A stretch of DNA of 64,000 nt from an uncultured Cryptobacterium sp. Lineage in GTDB: Bacteria > Actinomycetota > Coriobacteriia > Coriobacteriales > Eggerthellaceae. The translations under genes were made by a program, and so were the position numbers. Below the pieces are notes generated by a model, which was not told the DNA's origin, ran no database searches, and saw nothing but the letters and a program-made list of their open reading frames with translations. The stretch's first letter is position 1, and each line of letters begins with the position of its first letter. Positions 7,588 through 16,549 of the stretch are shown here, in pieces. Where the stretch lies: NCBI GenBank assembly GCA_958410215.1, contig CATYOF010000012.1, positions 1-64,000 on the forward strand, written 5' to 3'.

Positions 7588-9741
7588 ATGACTGACAACG
7601 TCAAGGAACCTGAAACCACCCTGGCAGACGATCCCGTTTTTGCCGCTGAACAGGCCCACCTTTCTAAAACGTACGAAACAATGCTCTCCATGCAGGATGC
7701 CGTAGTTGCTCGCATGCAAAAAACCGCGGCAACCGCAGAAGACTACAAGCGCTCCATGGCAGATGAGGCCACGTCGAACTTTGCAAGTGAAGGCGAAGCA
7801 CAGGAAACGTATATCGAATACGCCAACCTAAATAGCGTTATTGATGCGCTTAATCAATCGCAACAAGTTGACGCAGAAAAGTTGTCTAACATTGAGCTGT
7901 TAAAGCCTCAGCCCTATTTCGCAAAGGTTGCACTTCAATTTAAACCAGGCGCAGAACCTAAAGAAGTCTACATTGGCAACGCAGGCATTTCCGATGATTC
8001 CTACCATCGTCTTATTGTTGACTGGCGATCCCCCGTGGCGGAGGTTTACTACAACCAATCCAACGGTCCTACTTCATACAAAGCCAACGGTCGCACTATT
8101 TCTTGCGATTTAAAACTGCGTCGTCAGTTTGACATTACCGAAGATACCCTTCATGCATACTTCGATACCACAGTAGCTATTCAGGATGAATTGCTGCTTC
8201 GTTCCTTGTCGCAGCAGCGCACCTCCCAGATGAGCGCTATTACCACGACCATCCAAAAGGAACAAAACGAAGTTATCCGTCACGAAGATGTACCCGCTCT
8301 GCTGGTCAACGGTATTGCAGGAAGCGGTAAAACGTCGGTTTTGTTGCAGCGTATTGCGTATCTGTTCTACCAAAACCGGGAAAGTCTGAATCCCGAACAG
8401 GTGTACCTTATTACCCCTAACCCCGTGTTTAGAAGCTATATTGATAATGTGTTGCCTGACATGGGTGAAAAGAATCCCCACATTTTAACGTGGGCAGAAT
8501 TTGCCGACTACGTAGTTCCCGAAGGGCGTGTGTTCGATCATTTCCATACCTCTATGGACGTTTTGGAGCACATCGATGTCGCTTTGGCGGATTTAAAATT
8601 CACCGAAAAGGATTTCCGCGATATTACCCTGCAAGGGATAACGTTAATTTCGGCAAATCAGATAAACAAAATTGCTGCTCGGTATAAAAATGTACCTGCT
8701 GGCCCCCGCCTTATTACGCTTATTCGCGAAGAATTGGAAGATCGCTTTGAAAGTCGTTTGGGACAAATGGCAGGCGTCACTCAATTCCAAGACGAAGTAA
8801 GTGCCTTAAGTTACAATCAGCAGCTTGCACTCTTTGGCGAGCCAGCCCTTATGGATACCGAAGAACAGGCAAAAAGCTATACGCTCACCTACCTTAACTA
8901 CCGTTTCGGTGAAGCACGAAACACCATTCGCTTGAACCATTGGGTGCGCGTTGACCGCATAGCAAAGCGCTTGCTTTCCATCGATAATCTGTCATTTTTG
9001 GAATGGCTGTACATGAAAGTAGCCTGCACCGGGCTTTGCAACGATGAAGCACGTTTTGTCATGATTGACGAAGTGCAGGACTATTCTCCTGCCCAGCTTG
9101 CCGTACTGGCTCGCTATTATCAGCGCGCCCACTTCCTTTTACTCGGCGATGAAAATCAGGCAATTGGACGCCATACGTCCACCTTTGAAGAAGTGCGCCA
9201 CGTATTTGAAACCTATCGCGGCAGCCTTGAGGAATGCTTCCTTATGACCAGCTATCGTTCAACCCCAGCTATTACAAAGCTGTTTGCGCGACTTGCGCAA
9301 AACAATACCAGCATGAGCATTTCTTCTGTTCAGCGCAGCGACAAAGAACCAGAACTGGTGGTGTACCACAACGAAGAAGAGCTTCAAGAAACTCTTGCGC
9401 GCCTTATACAGGAAAACCACCAGTCGCAAGGGCTAACTGCAGTGGTAGTTAACAACAATGAAGAATTAACCGACATGTGGAACACCTTGCAAACCTTGGT
9501 TCCCCATGATCAGCTGTACTTTATTACCGATGGAAGTACCTTACCCGAACACGGCGTTTTGCTTATTGATTTAATGCTGGCAAAGGGTTTGGAATTCGAT
9601 AACGTTATTATTCCCGATGCGGATGTAACAACCTATCCTGAAACCGACCTGGCCCGCCGCCAGTTGTATACCGCAATTTCTCGCGCAACTAATACAGTTT
9701 CGCTGCTTGCAGAAAAAGAGTTCACTCCCCTTTTAGCTTAA
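7588..9741 (+). CDS. HelD-like superfamily 1 helicase / RNA polymerase-recycling ATPase
   Basis: 717 aa. N-terminal coiled-coil (about 15-110) and a HelD-type insert region, followed by an SF1 ATPase core: Walker A GIAGSGKTS (near 243), Walker B VMIDEVQDYS (near 490), LLLGDENQAIG, SYRSTPAITK, and the C-terminal LAKGLEFDNV and YTAISRAT motifs. HelD proteins remove stalled RNA polymerase from DNA; the family also includes UvrD/Rep-like helicases, so the HelD assignment rests on the N-terminal arm and overall length. Start ATG 7588 has aaagga 6 bases upstream; an ATG five codons earlier lacks one. It ends 2 bp from the convergent rhomboid gene. Confidence 0.82.
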   Translation: MTDNVKEPETTLADDPVFAAEQAHLSKTYETMLSMQDAVVARMQKTAATAEDYKRSMADEATSNFASEGEAQETYIEYANLNSVIDALNQSQQVDAEKLSNIELLKPQPYFAKVALQFKPGAEPKEVYIGNAGISDDSYHRLIVDWRSPVAEVYYNQSNGPTSYKANGRTISCDLKLRRQFDITEDTLHAYFDTTVAIQDELLLRSLSQQRTSQMSAITTTIQKEQNEVIRHEDVPALLVNGIAGSGKTSVLLQRIAYLFYQNRESLNPEQVYLITPNPVFRSYIDNVLPDMGEKNPHILTWAEFADYVVPEGRVFDHFHTSMDVLEHIDVALADLKFTEKDFRDITLQGITLISANQINKIAARYKNVPAGPRLITLIREELEDRFESRLGQMAGVTQFQDEVSALSYNQQLALFGEPALMDTEEQAKSYTLTYLNYRFGEARNTIRLNHWVRVDRIAKRLLSIDNLSFLEWLYMKVACTGLCNDEARFVMIDEVQDYSPAQLAVLARYYQRAHFLLLGDENQAIGRHTSTFEEVRHVFETYRGSLEECFLMTSYRSTPAITKLFARLAQNNTSMSISSVQRSDKEPELVVYHNEEELQETLARLIQENHQSQGLTAVVVNNNEELTDMWNTLQTLVPHDQLYFITDGSTLPEHGVLLIDLMLAKGLEFDNVIIPDADVTTYPETDLARRQLYTAISRATNTVSLLAEKEFTPLLA

Positions 9742-9743
9742 AA

Positions 9744-10547
9744 CTAGAAAAGTTGAATAAATGCGGCCCCTATGCTGGTTGCCAGTACATGCGCAATAGC
9801 AAGTACCCACACCACCGAAACACCAATACGCACCGCTAGGGGCACGCGCAAGTTTTTACTTGGGATCATAAACATAGCAAGCAGGCCACCAAGAGCGCCA
9901 CCCAAGTGACCACTTACTGAAATACTGGGCATCAAAAGCGTATATACAATATTAATTGCGATGATGCTAAGCATTCCCTTGCTGTACTGCAGGAAAAACG
10001 CCCGGTTTCGCTTGGATAAAATACCCAATAACGCAGCGGCTACAAATAAGCCGAAGATGCTGGTAGAAGCACCGGCGCTTACGTAGTAGCTGCCCGTCAT
10101 CATGTCTACCATGTAGCAAAGGGCGTTACCCGTAATTCCCGCCACAAAATACAGCAAAAGATAATTCCAACGACCAAGTAACTGTTCTAGCAATACGCCG
10201 CAGCTATACAAGGCACCCATATTAAACAACAGATGCATGAAGTCCACATGCAAAAACATGGGAGCCACGAAACGATACCAATCTGCAGGACTTCCAATAG
10301 CGGGAGCATACATGGCACCCATATCAAACAACACCATGGTAGAAATCGACGTATTGAAGCCCGATTTCAGAACTTCAATCACATAAATCACAACGCACAT
10401 CGCAATAAGAACCAGCGTTACAATGCAGGAGCCATACTTTTCCATAAAGGAAGGCTGACTTGCCTTCATCATGCGCTTTAATTGTTCATCATCAATTACT
10501 TGACGCTGGCCGGAACGATTATCGTAAGAAGGAATCTGATCAGTCAC
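9744..10547 (-). CDS. Rhomboid family intramembrane serine protease
   Basis: 267 aa with about six to seven membrane segments. The catalytic serine motif is GASTSIFGL (near 157) and the catalytic histidine lies in SGHLGGALGG (near 215); an HLLFNM motif (near 103) is also typical. Such proteases cleave transmembrane substrates within the bilayer; the substrate here is unknown. The start is GTG with aaaggg a few bases upstream. The gene converges on the HelD-like gene, with only 2 bp between stop codons. Confidence 0.88.
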   Translation of the reverse strand: MTDQIPSYDNRSGQRQVIDDEQLKRMMKASQPSFMEKYGSCIVTLVLIAMCVVIYVIEVLKSGFNTSISTMVLFDMGAMYAPAIGSPADWYRFVAPMFLHVDFMHLLFNMGALYSCGVLLEQLLGRWNYLLLYFVAGITGNALCYMVDMMTGSYYVSAGASTSIFGLFVAAALLGILSKRNRAFFLQYSKGMLSIIAINIVYTLLMPSISVSGHLGGALGGLLAMFMIPSKNLRVPLAVRIGVSVVWVLAIAHVLATSIGAAFIQLF

Positions 10548-10701
10548 AAAGGACCCTTTCGAAATTTGTCATTCATAATAGTATTCGCTAGGATACCATC
10601 AACTGCGATAAAGACGGTGTTACAACCAAAACACTACATCATCTTCGCCGAATAATCTCTCAGCCTTTAAGGCATATTGAAAAGCAAACCAAGGAGTAAA
10701 C

Positions 10702-11331
10702 ATGGCTTCGTATCTTACGATAGAAGGGCAAGCAGAAGCAGAAATAGAAGAAAAGAAAAGCAAATTTATTGCCCAGCTTTGCCATGTTGAAACCGAAGAA
10801 GAAGCGCTAGCCTTCCTTGAAGAAATACGTGCTCGTCACCGTATGGCACGCCATAACGTGTATGCCTATATTCTTCGTGGATCGGGTGCTACTCCACGTA
10901 TTCGTTATTCAGATGATGGTGAACCGCAAAAAACAGCAGGACTTCCCACGCTACAGGTACTCCAACACGCTGAATTAACTGATGTTATTGTGGTGGTTAC
11001 CCGCTATTTTGGGGGAACTCTCTTGGGTACGGGTGGACTGGTACGTGCCTACACCCAAGCAACCCAAGCAGGAATTGAAGCCGCCCATAAGGTAACCATT
11101 TCTCAATGCATCGATATAACTATTACGCTGCCTTATTCGATGTATGATCAGCTTAATCATTTACTCGGAAACTACGAAACAAAAGTTATTTCAACTGAAT
11201 ACACTGATGTCATTACGATAGTAGTCCGTATGCTTTTAGGCAGCGAAGAACCTTTACTCAAAGCTCTCACTGAACTTATGCACGGAAAGGAACAGGTGCA
11301 GGTTTCAGATCCATTCGATGCACCGTTTTAA
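10702..11331 (+). CDS. YigZ/IMPACT family protein
   Basis: 209 aa, the usual size of YigZ/UPF0029 proteins. The N-terminal domain carries the family features KKSKFIAQL, RHNVYAY, SDDGEPQKTAGLP and VVVTRYFGGTLLGTGGLVRAY; a small C-terminal DUF1949-type domain follows. The eukaryotic relative IMPACT acts in translation control; the bacterial role is not settled. ATG 10702 has aaggag 5 bases upstream. It is monocistronic, with its own 154-bp upstream gap. Confidence 0.88.
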   Translation: MASYLTIEGQAEAEIEEKKSKFIAQLCHVETEEEALAFLEEIRARHRMARHNVYAYILRGSGATPRIRYSDDGEPQKTAGLPTLQVLQHAELTDVIVVVTRYFGGTLLGTGGLVRAYTQATQAGIEAAHKVTISQCIDITITLPYSMYDQLNHLLGNYETKVISTEYTDVITIVVRMLLGSEEPLLKALTELMHGKEQVQVSDPFDAPF

Positions 11332-11422
11332 AACTTCCATTCGTCCTCTACCGAGTGAAAGCCCAACTAGCACGAAAGCCCTAAAGCAACTAAACACTCA
11401 TCCTGAAGAGGCGCATCCTAAA

Positions 11423-11455
11423 TCAAAAAGAACCCCGCAGTGCAACGGAGTTCTT
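11423..11455 (-). terminator. Terminator of the dapL-que operon
   Basis: Read on the minus strand, AAGAACTCCG pairs with CGGGGTTCTT (one G-T pair) and is followed by TTTTTGATTT. It lies about 30 bp past the queF stop codon. Confidence 0.8.
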
Positions 11456-11483
11456 GCATACAGATTGGTTTTTCTCTTTGCTT

Positions 11484-12005
11484 TTAGCGATTGTCTACCG
11501 TTTCGGGATACATATCATGATGAGCAAGACGATCCCATGCTACTTGCGCCCATTTTGTTCCGGGGCGACCATAGTTACAATACGGATCAATTGAGATACC
11601 CCCACGAGGAGTAAACTTCCCCCATACTTCAATGTAGCGAGGATCCATAAGCTTAATAAGGTCCTTCATAATGATGTTCATGCAGTCCTCATGAAAATCG
11701 CCATGATTTCTAAAGCTAAACAGATAAAGTTTTAAACTTTTGGACTCCACCATACGCACATCAGGAACATACGAAATATAAATAGTTGCAAAATCAGGCT
11801 GACCCGTAATAGGACAAAGACTAGTAAATTCAGGGCAATTGAACTTTACAAAATAATCGTTTTCCTGGTGTTTGTTTTCAAAGGTTTCCAACACCTCAGG
11901 AGCATAGTCATCGGGATAGTGATTGGTCTTGGAACCAAGCAAGGTTAAATCGGATACTTCTTGTGACGTGCGACCAGTATTTACAGCAGAAGTGCTTGTA
12001 TTCAT
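11484..12005 (-). CDS. queF: NADPH-dependent preQ0 reductase QueF
   Basis: 173 aa, the short (type I) QueF form. It reduces 7-cyano-7-deazaguanine (preQ0) to preQ1, the base inserted into tRNA on the way to queuosine. The catalytic Cys is in FNCPEFTSLCPITGQPDF and the family signature is seen as ESKSLKLYLFSFRNHG. It is last in the que operon, 26 bp after queC, and is followed by the terminator at 11423-11455. The ribosome site is a weak gagaaag. Confidence 0.95.
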   Translation of the reverse strand: MNTSTSAVNTGRTSQEVSDLTLLGSKTNHYPDDYAPEVLETFENKHQENDYFVKFNCPEFTSLCPITGQPDFATIYISYVPDVRMVESKSLKLYLFSFRNHGDFHEDCMNIIMKDLIKLMDPRYIEVWGKFTPRGGISIDPYCNYGRPGTKWAQVAWDRLAHHDMYPETVDNR

Positions 12006-12031
12006 TATTATTACTTTCTCTTTCTCTTATC

Positions 12032-12712
12032 CTAGCGAACAAGAGGATCAATAATTCCGTTGAGCTCAAACGCCCGTGCCCTATCGATACAGGTAGCGCA
12101 AACCCCACAGGGCTTATCACCTCCTTCATAGCATGACCAGGTAAGCTCATAGGGGACGTTCAGCTCCAAACCTTTTTTTACAATATCAGCTTTCGACCAC
12201 TGTACAAAGGGAGCTTCCATATGAAGTTCGCCACCCGTTCCTAAAACGATAGCTTCATTCATAGCGTTCACAAAATCCAAGGAACAATCTGGATAGGCAT
12301 TCCCCGCCCAATCATCATGATGAGCGCCATAATACAATACCGAACATTCAAGGGATAATGCCATAGAAACGGCACTTGATAAGAACAGCCCGTTTCTGAA
12401 GGGAACATAGGTACTTACCAACGAAGTGGACGATTGTTCTAATTGCTCGGCATAACTTTCCTTAGGAATGTCTTGATCAGAATGAGCAAGCAAAGAGCAC
12501 GAACTGTCGGAAAATATAGCTGATAAATCCAAAAAACGCTGCTCAACGCCATAATAGCGGGCAACATCGCGTGCTGCTTTTAACTCTTTTTCGTGACGTT
12601 GGCCATAGGAAATGCTCAGCGCATACACATTTTCATTTCCGAATTTTTCCACCGCCAGAGCAAGTAAGGTGGTTGAATCTAACCCACCCGAACACAATAC
12701 CAGTGCGCGCAC
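12032..12712 (-). CDS. queC: 7-cyano-7-deazaguanine synthase QueC
   Basis: 226 aa. It converts 7-carboxy-7-deazaguanine with ATP and ammonia to preQ0. The PP-loop SGGLDSTT is at residues 8-15, and four zinc-binding cysteines lie in CYEGGDKPCGVCATC (about 193-207). The start is GTG with aaaggag 8 bases upstream, 3 bp behind the queE stop, so the genes are tightly coupled. Confidence 0.96.
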   Translation of the reverse strand: MRALVLCSGGLDSTTLLALAVEKFGNENVYALSISYGQRHEKELKAARDVARYYGVEQRFLDLSAIFSDSSCSLLAHSDQDIPKESYAEQLEQSSTSLVSTYVPFRNGLFLSSAVSMALSLECSVLYYGAHHDDWAGNAYPDCSLDFVNAMNEAIVLGTGGELHMEAPFVQWSKADIVKKGLELNVPYELTWSCYEGGDKPCGVCATCIDRARAFELNGIIDPLVR

Positions 12713-12715
12713 GCG

Positions 12716-13588
12716 TTACACTCCTTTATCCACATGAGGCCAAATAGTTTTATGTAGCTGCAATTGCAAGCGAACCGTTGAGAGCGCATGAGCTTCCATA
12801 AACGCCACAATATCAGCAGGATCAATACAGCTAAAAACAGGGCTAAACAACACTTCACACTTAGAAGTAAGGTCGAATTCGCGAATGCGTGTAAGGGCAG
12901 CTTCTAAATCTTCCCTACCCGCAACCACAAACTTCACCACGTCATCAGGTGTTAGAAGCTCGTAGTTGCTCTCAAGCATTTCGGCAAACATGCCACTGCT
13001 TGGAAGTTTACAATCAACCGTAAACGCAATCGTGGTTGGTATCGTTGCCCTTTCAGCCAAGGCCTGGCGAAGCTGATGCAACTGCATCAAATCAAGCGAT
13101 CCATTTGTTTCGAGTTCCACCACACGCTTGGTTAAACTATCGAAATTTGTAGCTACTGCAGTACGCTGAGTTTGCCCTTGGTCTTCGGAAAGAGCTGCTC
13201 GCAAAGCGCATCCAGGCGAATTGCTTGGTAAGCCACATCCCCAATCAGGCGAAAGGACTAATGCCTCTACCAGCTTATCAAGACCTGGTTGCAATGCTGG
13301 TTCCCCACCAGTAAGCGTTACGCAAGAAACGCAGGTGCTTTTAACCCAAGAAACCAGATCTGAAACACGTAAGGTTTCGTGAGGACAAGAATCTTCATTC
13401 GCCCAAAAGGTATCGCACCAAGAACAGGCCAGATTGCAGCCAGCCATGCGAATGAAAGCCGCAAGACGTCCTGCCCGCAACCCTTCCCCATTAATGGAAA
13501 CGAAACGCTCTACCACCGGAAAGGAAGGCCCTCCGTCACGGTTGGTAGCAAGCGTTTCGTTAGAAAATTCTTCTTCAGTAAAGCTCAT
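12716..13588 (-). CDS. queE: 7-carboxy-7-deazaguanine synthase QueE (radical SAM)
   Basis: 290 aa from ATG 13588, chosen for a gagag 11 bases upstream; an in-frame TTG at 13630 that overlaps queD would add 14 residues and cannot be excluded. The radical-SAM cluster motif is CNLACSWCDT (CX3CX2C), and VTLTGGEPALQ is the SAM-binding GGE motif. It converts 6-carboxytetrahydropterin to 7-carboxy-7-deazaguanine. At about 290 residues it is longer than many QueE proteins; the extra length sits between the GGE motif and LETNGS. Confidence 0.92.
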   Translation of the reverse strand: MSFTEEEFSNETLATNRDGGPSFPVVERFVSINGEGLRAGRLAAFIRMAGCNLACSWCDTFWANEDSCPHETLRVSDLVSWVKSTCVSCVTLTGGEPALQPGLDKLVEALVLSPDWGCGLPSNSPGCALRAALSEDQGQTQRTAVATNFDSLTKRVVELETNGSLDLMQLHQLRQALAERATIPTTIAFTVDCKLPSSGMFAEMLESNYELLTPDDVVKFVVAGREDLEAALTRIREFDLTSKCEVLFSPVFSCIDPADIVAFMEAHALSTVRLQLQLHKTIWPHVDKGV

Positions 13589-13617
13589 TGATGTTAACTC
13601 TCGCGCGTTTTGTATGC

Positions 13618-14040
13618 TTATTCCCCACAATAAATAGCACAGTTATTAGGGGTTTCATATACTTCAATTTCAGAAACCGGTAAACCAGCTTCTTCCAAAC
13701 GACCATAAAAATAACGAGCTAAATTTTCTGCCGTCGTACGAAACGGCATGATGGTTAGAACAAACCCTTCCTTTTCAAGGCAAGAAAGCGTTTCTGGCAT
13801 GAGGGATCCTTCTTCAATGATAAACGAATGGTCTAATTCTTCCGTTAACGCACGCAGTGCGTGTTTAAATTCACCAAAATCAATCACCATATCTTTATGG
13901 GTGCCTTCTTTACACAACTCTTCTTGGGAAAGATAGGCAACCACACGCCAACGATGACCATGAAGGTTTTCGCACTTACCATGATAATCCGTTAAAAAGT
14001 GAGCAGCATCAAAGCTACTTTCTGTTTTCAGTTTATACAT
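13618..14040 (-). CDS. queD: 6-carboxytetrahydropterin synthase QueD
   Basis: 140 aa, PTPS fold. Zinc-binding histidines are in FDAAHFL and NLHGHRW, and the catalytic Cys lies in GKCENLHGH. It makes 6-carboxy-5,6,7,8-tetrahydropterin from dihydroneopterin triphosphate, the first committed que step. It starts 7 bp after dapL, so it is probably cotranscribed with it, and is followed by queE, queC and queF. Confidence 0.95.
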   Translation of the reverse strand: MYKLKTESSFDAAHFLTDYHGKCENLHGHRWRVVAYLSQEELCKEGTHKDMVIDFGEFKHALRALTEELDHSFIIEEGSLMPETLSCLEKEGFVLTIMPFRTTAENLARYFYGRLEEAGLPVSEIEVYETPNNCAIYCGE

Positions 14041-14047
14041 AGCCGTT

Positions 14048-15268
14048 TTAAGCCATTACCCTTTCAATTCGTTCTACGCCTTCCTTGGTTGCCTCCGCGT
14101 CACCAAAAGCAGAAAGACGAATATATCCTTCACCAGAAGGACCAAAACCAGCTCCGGGTGTTGTAATTACCTGAGCTTTTTCCAACAACGTGTTGAATAA
14201 ATCCCAAGAACCCATGCCATCGGGTGTTTTACACCACACATACGGACTATTTACGGCGCCAAACACCGTAAAACCGGCCCGTTCAAGTCCTTCTTTAATA
14301 ACACGAGCATTAGTGCGATAGTAGTTAATGGTTTCTTCCACCTGTTTGGCTCCTTCAGGCGTATAAATTGCCGCAGCGCCGCGCTGGATGATATAGGAAG
14401 CGCCATTAAATTTAGTTGTTTGACGACGATTCCACAACGCATTCAAACTTTGCCCATCACGCACTAAAGCCTTAGGAACGACAGTATACCCGCAACGAGC
14501 GCCCGTGAAACCAGCTGTTTTTGAAAATGATCGAAATTCAATAGCACACGTTTCTGCACCCGCTACTTCATAAATAGAATGAGGAATTCCTTCTTCGGTG
14601 ATAAAACGTTCATAGGCAGCGTCAAACATAATAAGCGCATCATGCTGGTTTGCATAATCAACCCATACCTGAAGCTGCTCTTTCGTTAACACCGTGCCCG
14701 TAGGATTATTGGGACTGCATAAATAGATTACATCAACAGGCTTTTCAGGAAGCGCTGGAACAAAGCTGTTTTCCGCCGTAGTGGGCATGTAATAAATATT
14801 CGTCCACCCTTGCGATGCTTCATCATATTCGCCTGCACGACCTGCCATAGCATTCGTATCAACATAGACCGGATACACCGGATCGCATACCGCAATTACG
14901 TTGTTCACTGAAAGAATATCGCCAATGTTGCCGCAGTCAGACTTTGCACCATCCGATACAAATATTTCGTCATCATCTATTGCAACACCACGTGCGCGAA
15001 AATCGTTTTCCGCAATGGCACTACGCAAAAAGTCATAGCCTTGTTCGGGACCATAACCATGGAAGGTTTCTATATGAGCCATATCATCCACTGCTTTATG
15101 CATTGCTTCCACAACCGCTGGAGCTAAGGGACGGGTAACATCACCAATACCCATTTTAATAAGGTGAGCATCAGGATGCTTTTCTAGGTATGCCTGAGTT
15201 TTATGAGCGATATCGGAAAATAAATAACTACCAGGTAATTTGGCATAATTTTCGTTGACGTGCGCCAC
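14048..15268 (-). CDS. dapL: LL-diaminopimelate aminotransferase DapL
   Basis: 406 aa. It converts tetrahydrodipicolinate to LL-diaminopimelate in one step, for lysine and peptidoglycan. It is a fold-type I PLP enzyme with the DapL N-terminus YLFSDIAHKTQAYL, KMGIGDVTRPL, SPNNPTGT and the PLP lysine in RSFSKTAGFTGARCGY. The start is GTG (15266-15268) behind a strong aaggaggt. It is the first gene of the apparent dapL-queDECF operon. Confidence 0.95.
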   Translation of the reverse strand: MAHVNENYAKLPGSYLFSDIAHKTQAYLEKHPDAHLIKMGIGDVTRPLAPAVVEAMHKAVDDMAHIETFHGYGPEQGYDFLRSAIAENDFRARGVAIDDDEIFVSDGAKSDCGNIGDILSVNNVIAVCDPVYPVYVDTNAMAGRAGEYDEASQGWTNIYYMPTTAENSFVPALPEKPVDVIYLCSPNNPTGTVLTKEQLQVWVDYANQHDALIMFDAAYERFITEEGIPHSIYEVAGAETCAIEFRSFSKTAGFTGARCGYTVVPKALVRDGQSLNALWNRRQTTKFNGASYIIQRGAAAIYTPEGAKQVEETINYYRTNARVIKEGLERAGFTVFGAVNSPYVWCKTPDGMGSWDLFNTLLEKAQVITTPGAGFGPSGEGYIRLSAFGDAEATKEGVERIERVMA

Positions 15269-15364
15269 GAGATACCTCCTTGAAATGCCCTAAATCAGGC
15301 ACTTTGACATCTTGCATTCACTTAACAGCATGGCACATCTTTGTAACAAGAGCGTAAACGGATA

Positions 15365-15427
15365 AAAGTGGCAAACCTCATGCACCGCCGCACTACCAAA
15401 ACTGTAGGATTTACGACCTGCCACTTT
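15365..15427 (-). terminator. Possible terminator-like hairpin behind the thioesterase gene
   Basis: AAAGTGGCA (15365-15373) and TGCCACTTT (15419-15427) are perfect complements 45 bases apart, and on the minus strand the second arm runs into TTTTATCC. The large loop makes the terminator call uncertain; it could also be a leader structure before dapL. Confidence 0.4.
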
Positions 15428-15437
15428 AGAACCGTTG

Positions 15438-15857
15438 TTATAAATCAATGATGCTGTTGCCCGTTACCGCTACATTCACTGTGGCTTTAACCGCAAGTTC
15501 CCCATCAGGTCGACGGATTTCCACTTCAGTAACCACTGTGCGTCTTCCTGCTTTAAGAACGGTACCAATTGCATCTATATAGGCATCATCAACACGCACA
15601 GGACGCAAATAATGTGCATTCACCGACATGGTAGCGTTTTCCCTCCCTAGGGTATCGACCGCACCCGTGCCTGCAATATCCACCAAAGCAAGTAAGAAGC
15701 CTCCGTGGATAGTACCAATATTATTACCGCAGTCTGGACCGGGATACGCCCTTAAGACAAAACGTCCCTCTTCAACTTCGTGCAGCTCACAACGATCAAA
15801 CCCACGAATATCCACTACATCTTCTTCGCAGTAAGCTAAGATTTTTGGATGAAGCAT
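15438..15857 (-). CDS. PaaI family hotdog-fold thioesterase
   Basis: 139 aa from ATG 15857, which has aaagga 6 bases upstream; a 31-residue longer reading has no comparable site. The hotdog signature GNNIGTIHGGFLLALVDIAGTGA (given in part: GTIHGGFLLALVD) and a beta-rich C-terminus identify a 4HBT/PaaI-type acyl-CoA thioesterase. The substrate cannot be read from sequence. It is divergent from dtd. Confidence 0.82.
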   Translation of the reverse strand: MLHPKILAYCEEDVVDIRGFDRCELHEVEEGRFVLRAYPGPDCGNNIGTIHGGFLLALVDIAGTGAVDTLGRENATMSVNAHYLRPVRVDDAYIDAIGTVLKAGRRTVVTEVEIRRPDGELAVKATVNVAVTGNSIIDL

Positions 15858-15991
15858 GCTGGTTCCTTTCCCCGGCACGACACCTTTACAAAACATGATA
15901 CCGTATACCTTGAAGAGGTGCTTCTTGCTCATTGGGCAAAACAATCGCATAGTTCGCTCGGCGAATCGAAGGATAGAAGAAAAAGGATGTT

Positions 15992-16438
15992 ATGAGAGCA
16001 TTAATTCAACGAGTATCCAATGCATCAGTATCAAGCGATAACAAAGAAACCCAGAACATAGCTCAGGGCTTGGTGGTGTTGTTAGGCGTCGGTCCTCAAG
16101 ATGACACCACTACCGCTGAAAAACTGATGAACAAAATAAGTAAGCTGCGCATTTTTGAAGATGAAAACGGTAAAACGAACCTGTCTATTCAAGATATCCA
16201 AGGAAGCATTTTGCTAGTTTCGCAGTTCACCTTATATGCGGATTGCCGCAAGGGTAACAGACCGTCATTCACTAAAGGAGCTCACCCAGAACAAGCCAAT
16301 ACGCTTTATGCTTACTGCGCTGAATACACTAAACAATTAGGTATTCCCGTGAAAACTGGGTGGTTTGGCGCAATGATGAGCGTAGAATTAACCAATGAGG
16401 GACCCTTTACTATCTGGCTCGATACGGATGAACTCTAA
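15992..16438 (+). CDS. dtd: D-aminoacyl-tRNA deacylase Dtd
   Basis: 148 aa, the standard length. Dtd hydrolyses D-amino acids (and glycine mischarged on tRNA-Ala) from tRNA. The signature SQFTLYADCRKGNRPSF is at about residues 77-93. The second active-site motif reads NEGPFT, where many family members have NXGPVT. ATG follows aaagga closely. Confidence 0.96.
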   Translation: MRALIQRVSNASVSSDNKETQNIAQGLVVLLGVGPQDDTTTAEKLMNKISKLRIFEDENGKTNLSIQDIQGSILLVSQFTLYADCRKGNRPSFTKGAHPEQANTLYAYCAEYTKQLGIPVKTGWFGAMMSVELTNEGPFTIWLDTDEL

Positions 16439-16549
16439 AACTACAAAATGCATCTTTGCTGTATGGTACATCCCTAACATTCGGTAACATCCCCGACATA
16501 CGGCGCGAAGCACGGCACTGGTTAATCTGATATGTGAAAGGAATTGGTA

